Shown: positions 5,411-5,559 of the stretch, one piece after another
Numbering within the stretch: the stretch's first letter is position 1
Layout: each line of letters starts with the position of its first letter
NCBI GenBank assembly: GCA_031551765.1
Contig: JAVBNC010000105.1
Location: forward strand, 1-5,559
Origin: JAVBNC01 sp031551765
Lineage (GTDB): Bacteria > Desulfobacterota > Desulfovibrionia > Desulfovibrionales > Desulfovibrionaceae
DNA: 5,559 nt
Direction: 5' to 3'
Position numbers and translations under genes: made by a program
The notes under the pieces: generated by a model
Told to the model about the DNA's origin: nothing
Databases searched by the model: none
What the model saw: only the letters and a program-made list of their open reading frames with translations

Positions 5411-5453
5411 TCCAAAAGCGAACCCCCCGCAGCGCGGGGCGTGCGGGGGGTTC
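5411..5453 (-). terminator. Intrinsic terminator of the rRNA operon
   Basis: On the minus strand, 17 bases past the 5S 3' end, an 11-bp perfect stem (GAACCCCCCGC at 5453-5443 with GCGGGGGGTTC at 5430-5420) encloses a 12-base loop and is followed by CGCTTTTGG and then AAAAACTTTTTT. The GC-rich stem with T-tracts immediately after the 5S gene fits the rRNA operon terminator. It faces the plus-strand hairpin at 5341-5391. Confidence 0.8.
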
Positions 5454-5470
5454 TGTTGGAGAGAAATAAT

Positions 5471-5559
5471 GCCGGCACCGGCCTACTTTCCCACATGTGA
5501 ACATGCAGTATCATCGGCGATGGAGGGCTTAACTTCCGGGTTCGGAATGGGACCGGGTG
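5471..5559 (-). rRNA. rrf: 5S ribosomal RNA, 3' portion (cut by window end)
   Basis: Read on the minus strand, the sequence contains the conserved 5S segments CCGAACCCGGAAGTTAAGCC, GATGATACTGCA and GTGGGAAAGTAGG, ending in GGTGCCGGC. About 89 of the usual ~116 bases are present, and the first ~27 bases lie beyond the window. The 3' boundary is set by the GCCGGC expected in the terminal stem and could be off by one to three bases. The 23S and 16S genes would be expected to the right of the window. Confidence 0.93.

Overview
The window looks like a high-GC chromosomal segment of a sulfate-reducer-type deltaproteobacterium, most likely Desulfovibrionaceae. This is inferred from the protein styles (a CoA-disulfide-reductase-like flavoprotein with a rhodanese tail), the 5S rRNA sequence, and intergenic hairpin elements of a kind I associate from memory with Desulfovibrio genomes. 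No database search was possible. I see no phage, IS, CRISPR or defence module.

Layout. (1) Positions 28-127 hold a composite palindromic repeat that ends in the Shine-Dalgarno sequence of the first gene. (2) A GT-B glycosyltransferase-like gene (134-1168, +) overlaps a TatD-family metal-dependent hydrolase gene (1165-1995, +) by four bases (ATGA), forming a two-gene operon. (3) A second copy of the repeat, in the opposite orientation, begins one base after the tatD stop codon. An exact 18-bp inverted repeat (110-127 and 1997-2014) therefore brackets the operon. (4) The 297-bp gap 1996-2292 holds no gene but several inverted repeats, ending with a perfect 46-nt palindrome (2219-2264) just upstream of the next ribosome binding site. 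(5) An FAD/NAD(P)H disulfide reductase fused to a rhodanese domain (2293-4029, +) is followed by a strong intrinsic terminator. (6) On the minus strand, a 42-codon ORF (4073-4201) encodes what looks like the first ~28 residues of a glycosyltransferase resembling GT92/DUF23, then runs into a copy of the repeat and stops. It reads as a truncated gene remnant. (7) A minus-strand gene (4241-4954) encodes a low-complexity, coiled-coil, glycine-tailed protein of unknown function. It diverges from a small two-helix membrane protein gene (5114-5326, +). (8) The plus-strand hairpin after the small gene and a minus-strand terminator face each other between that gene and the 3' part of a 5S rRNA gene (5471 to window end, -), which marks the distal end of an rRNA operon entering from the right.

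How the parts relate. The glycosyltransferase and TatD genes are probably translated together, although their functions have no obvious link. The flavoprotein is a stand-alone unit likely involved in persulfide, polysulfide or CoA-disulfide reduction. The most unusual content is non-coding: related hairpin elements directly abut start regions, stop codons and a broken gene. I do not see convincing evidence of a new multi-gene system.
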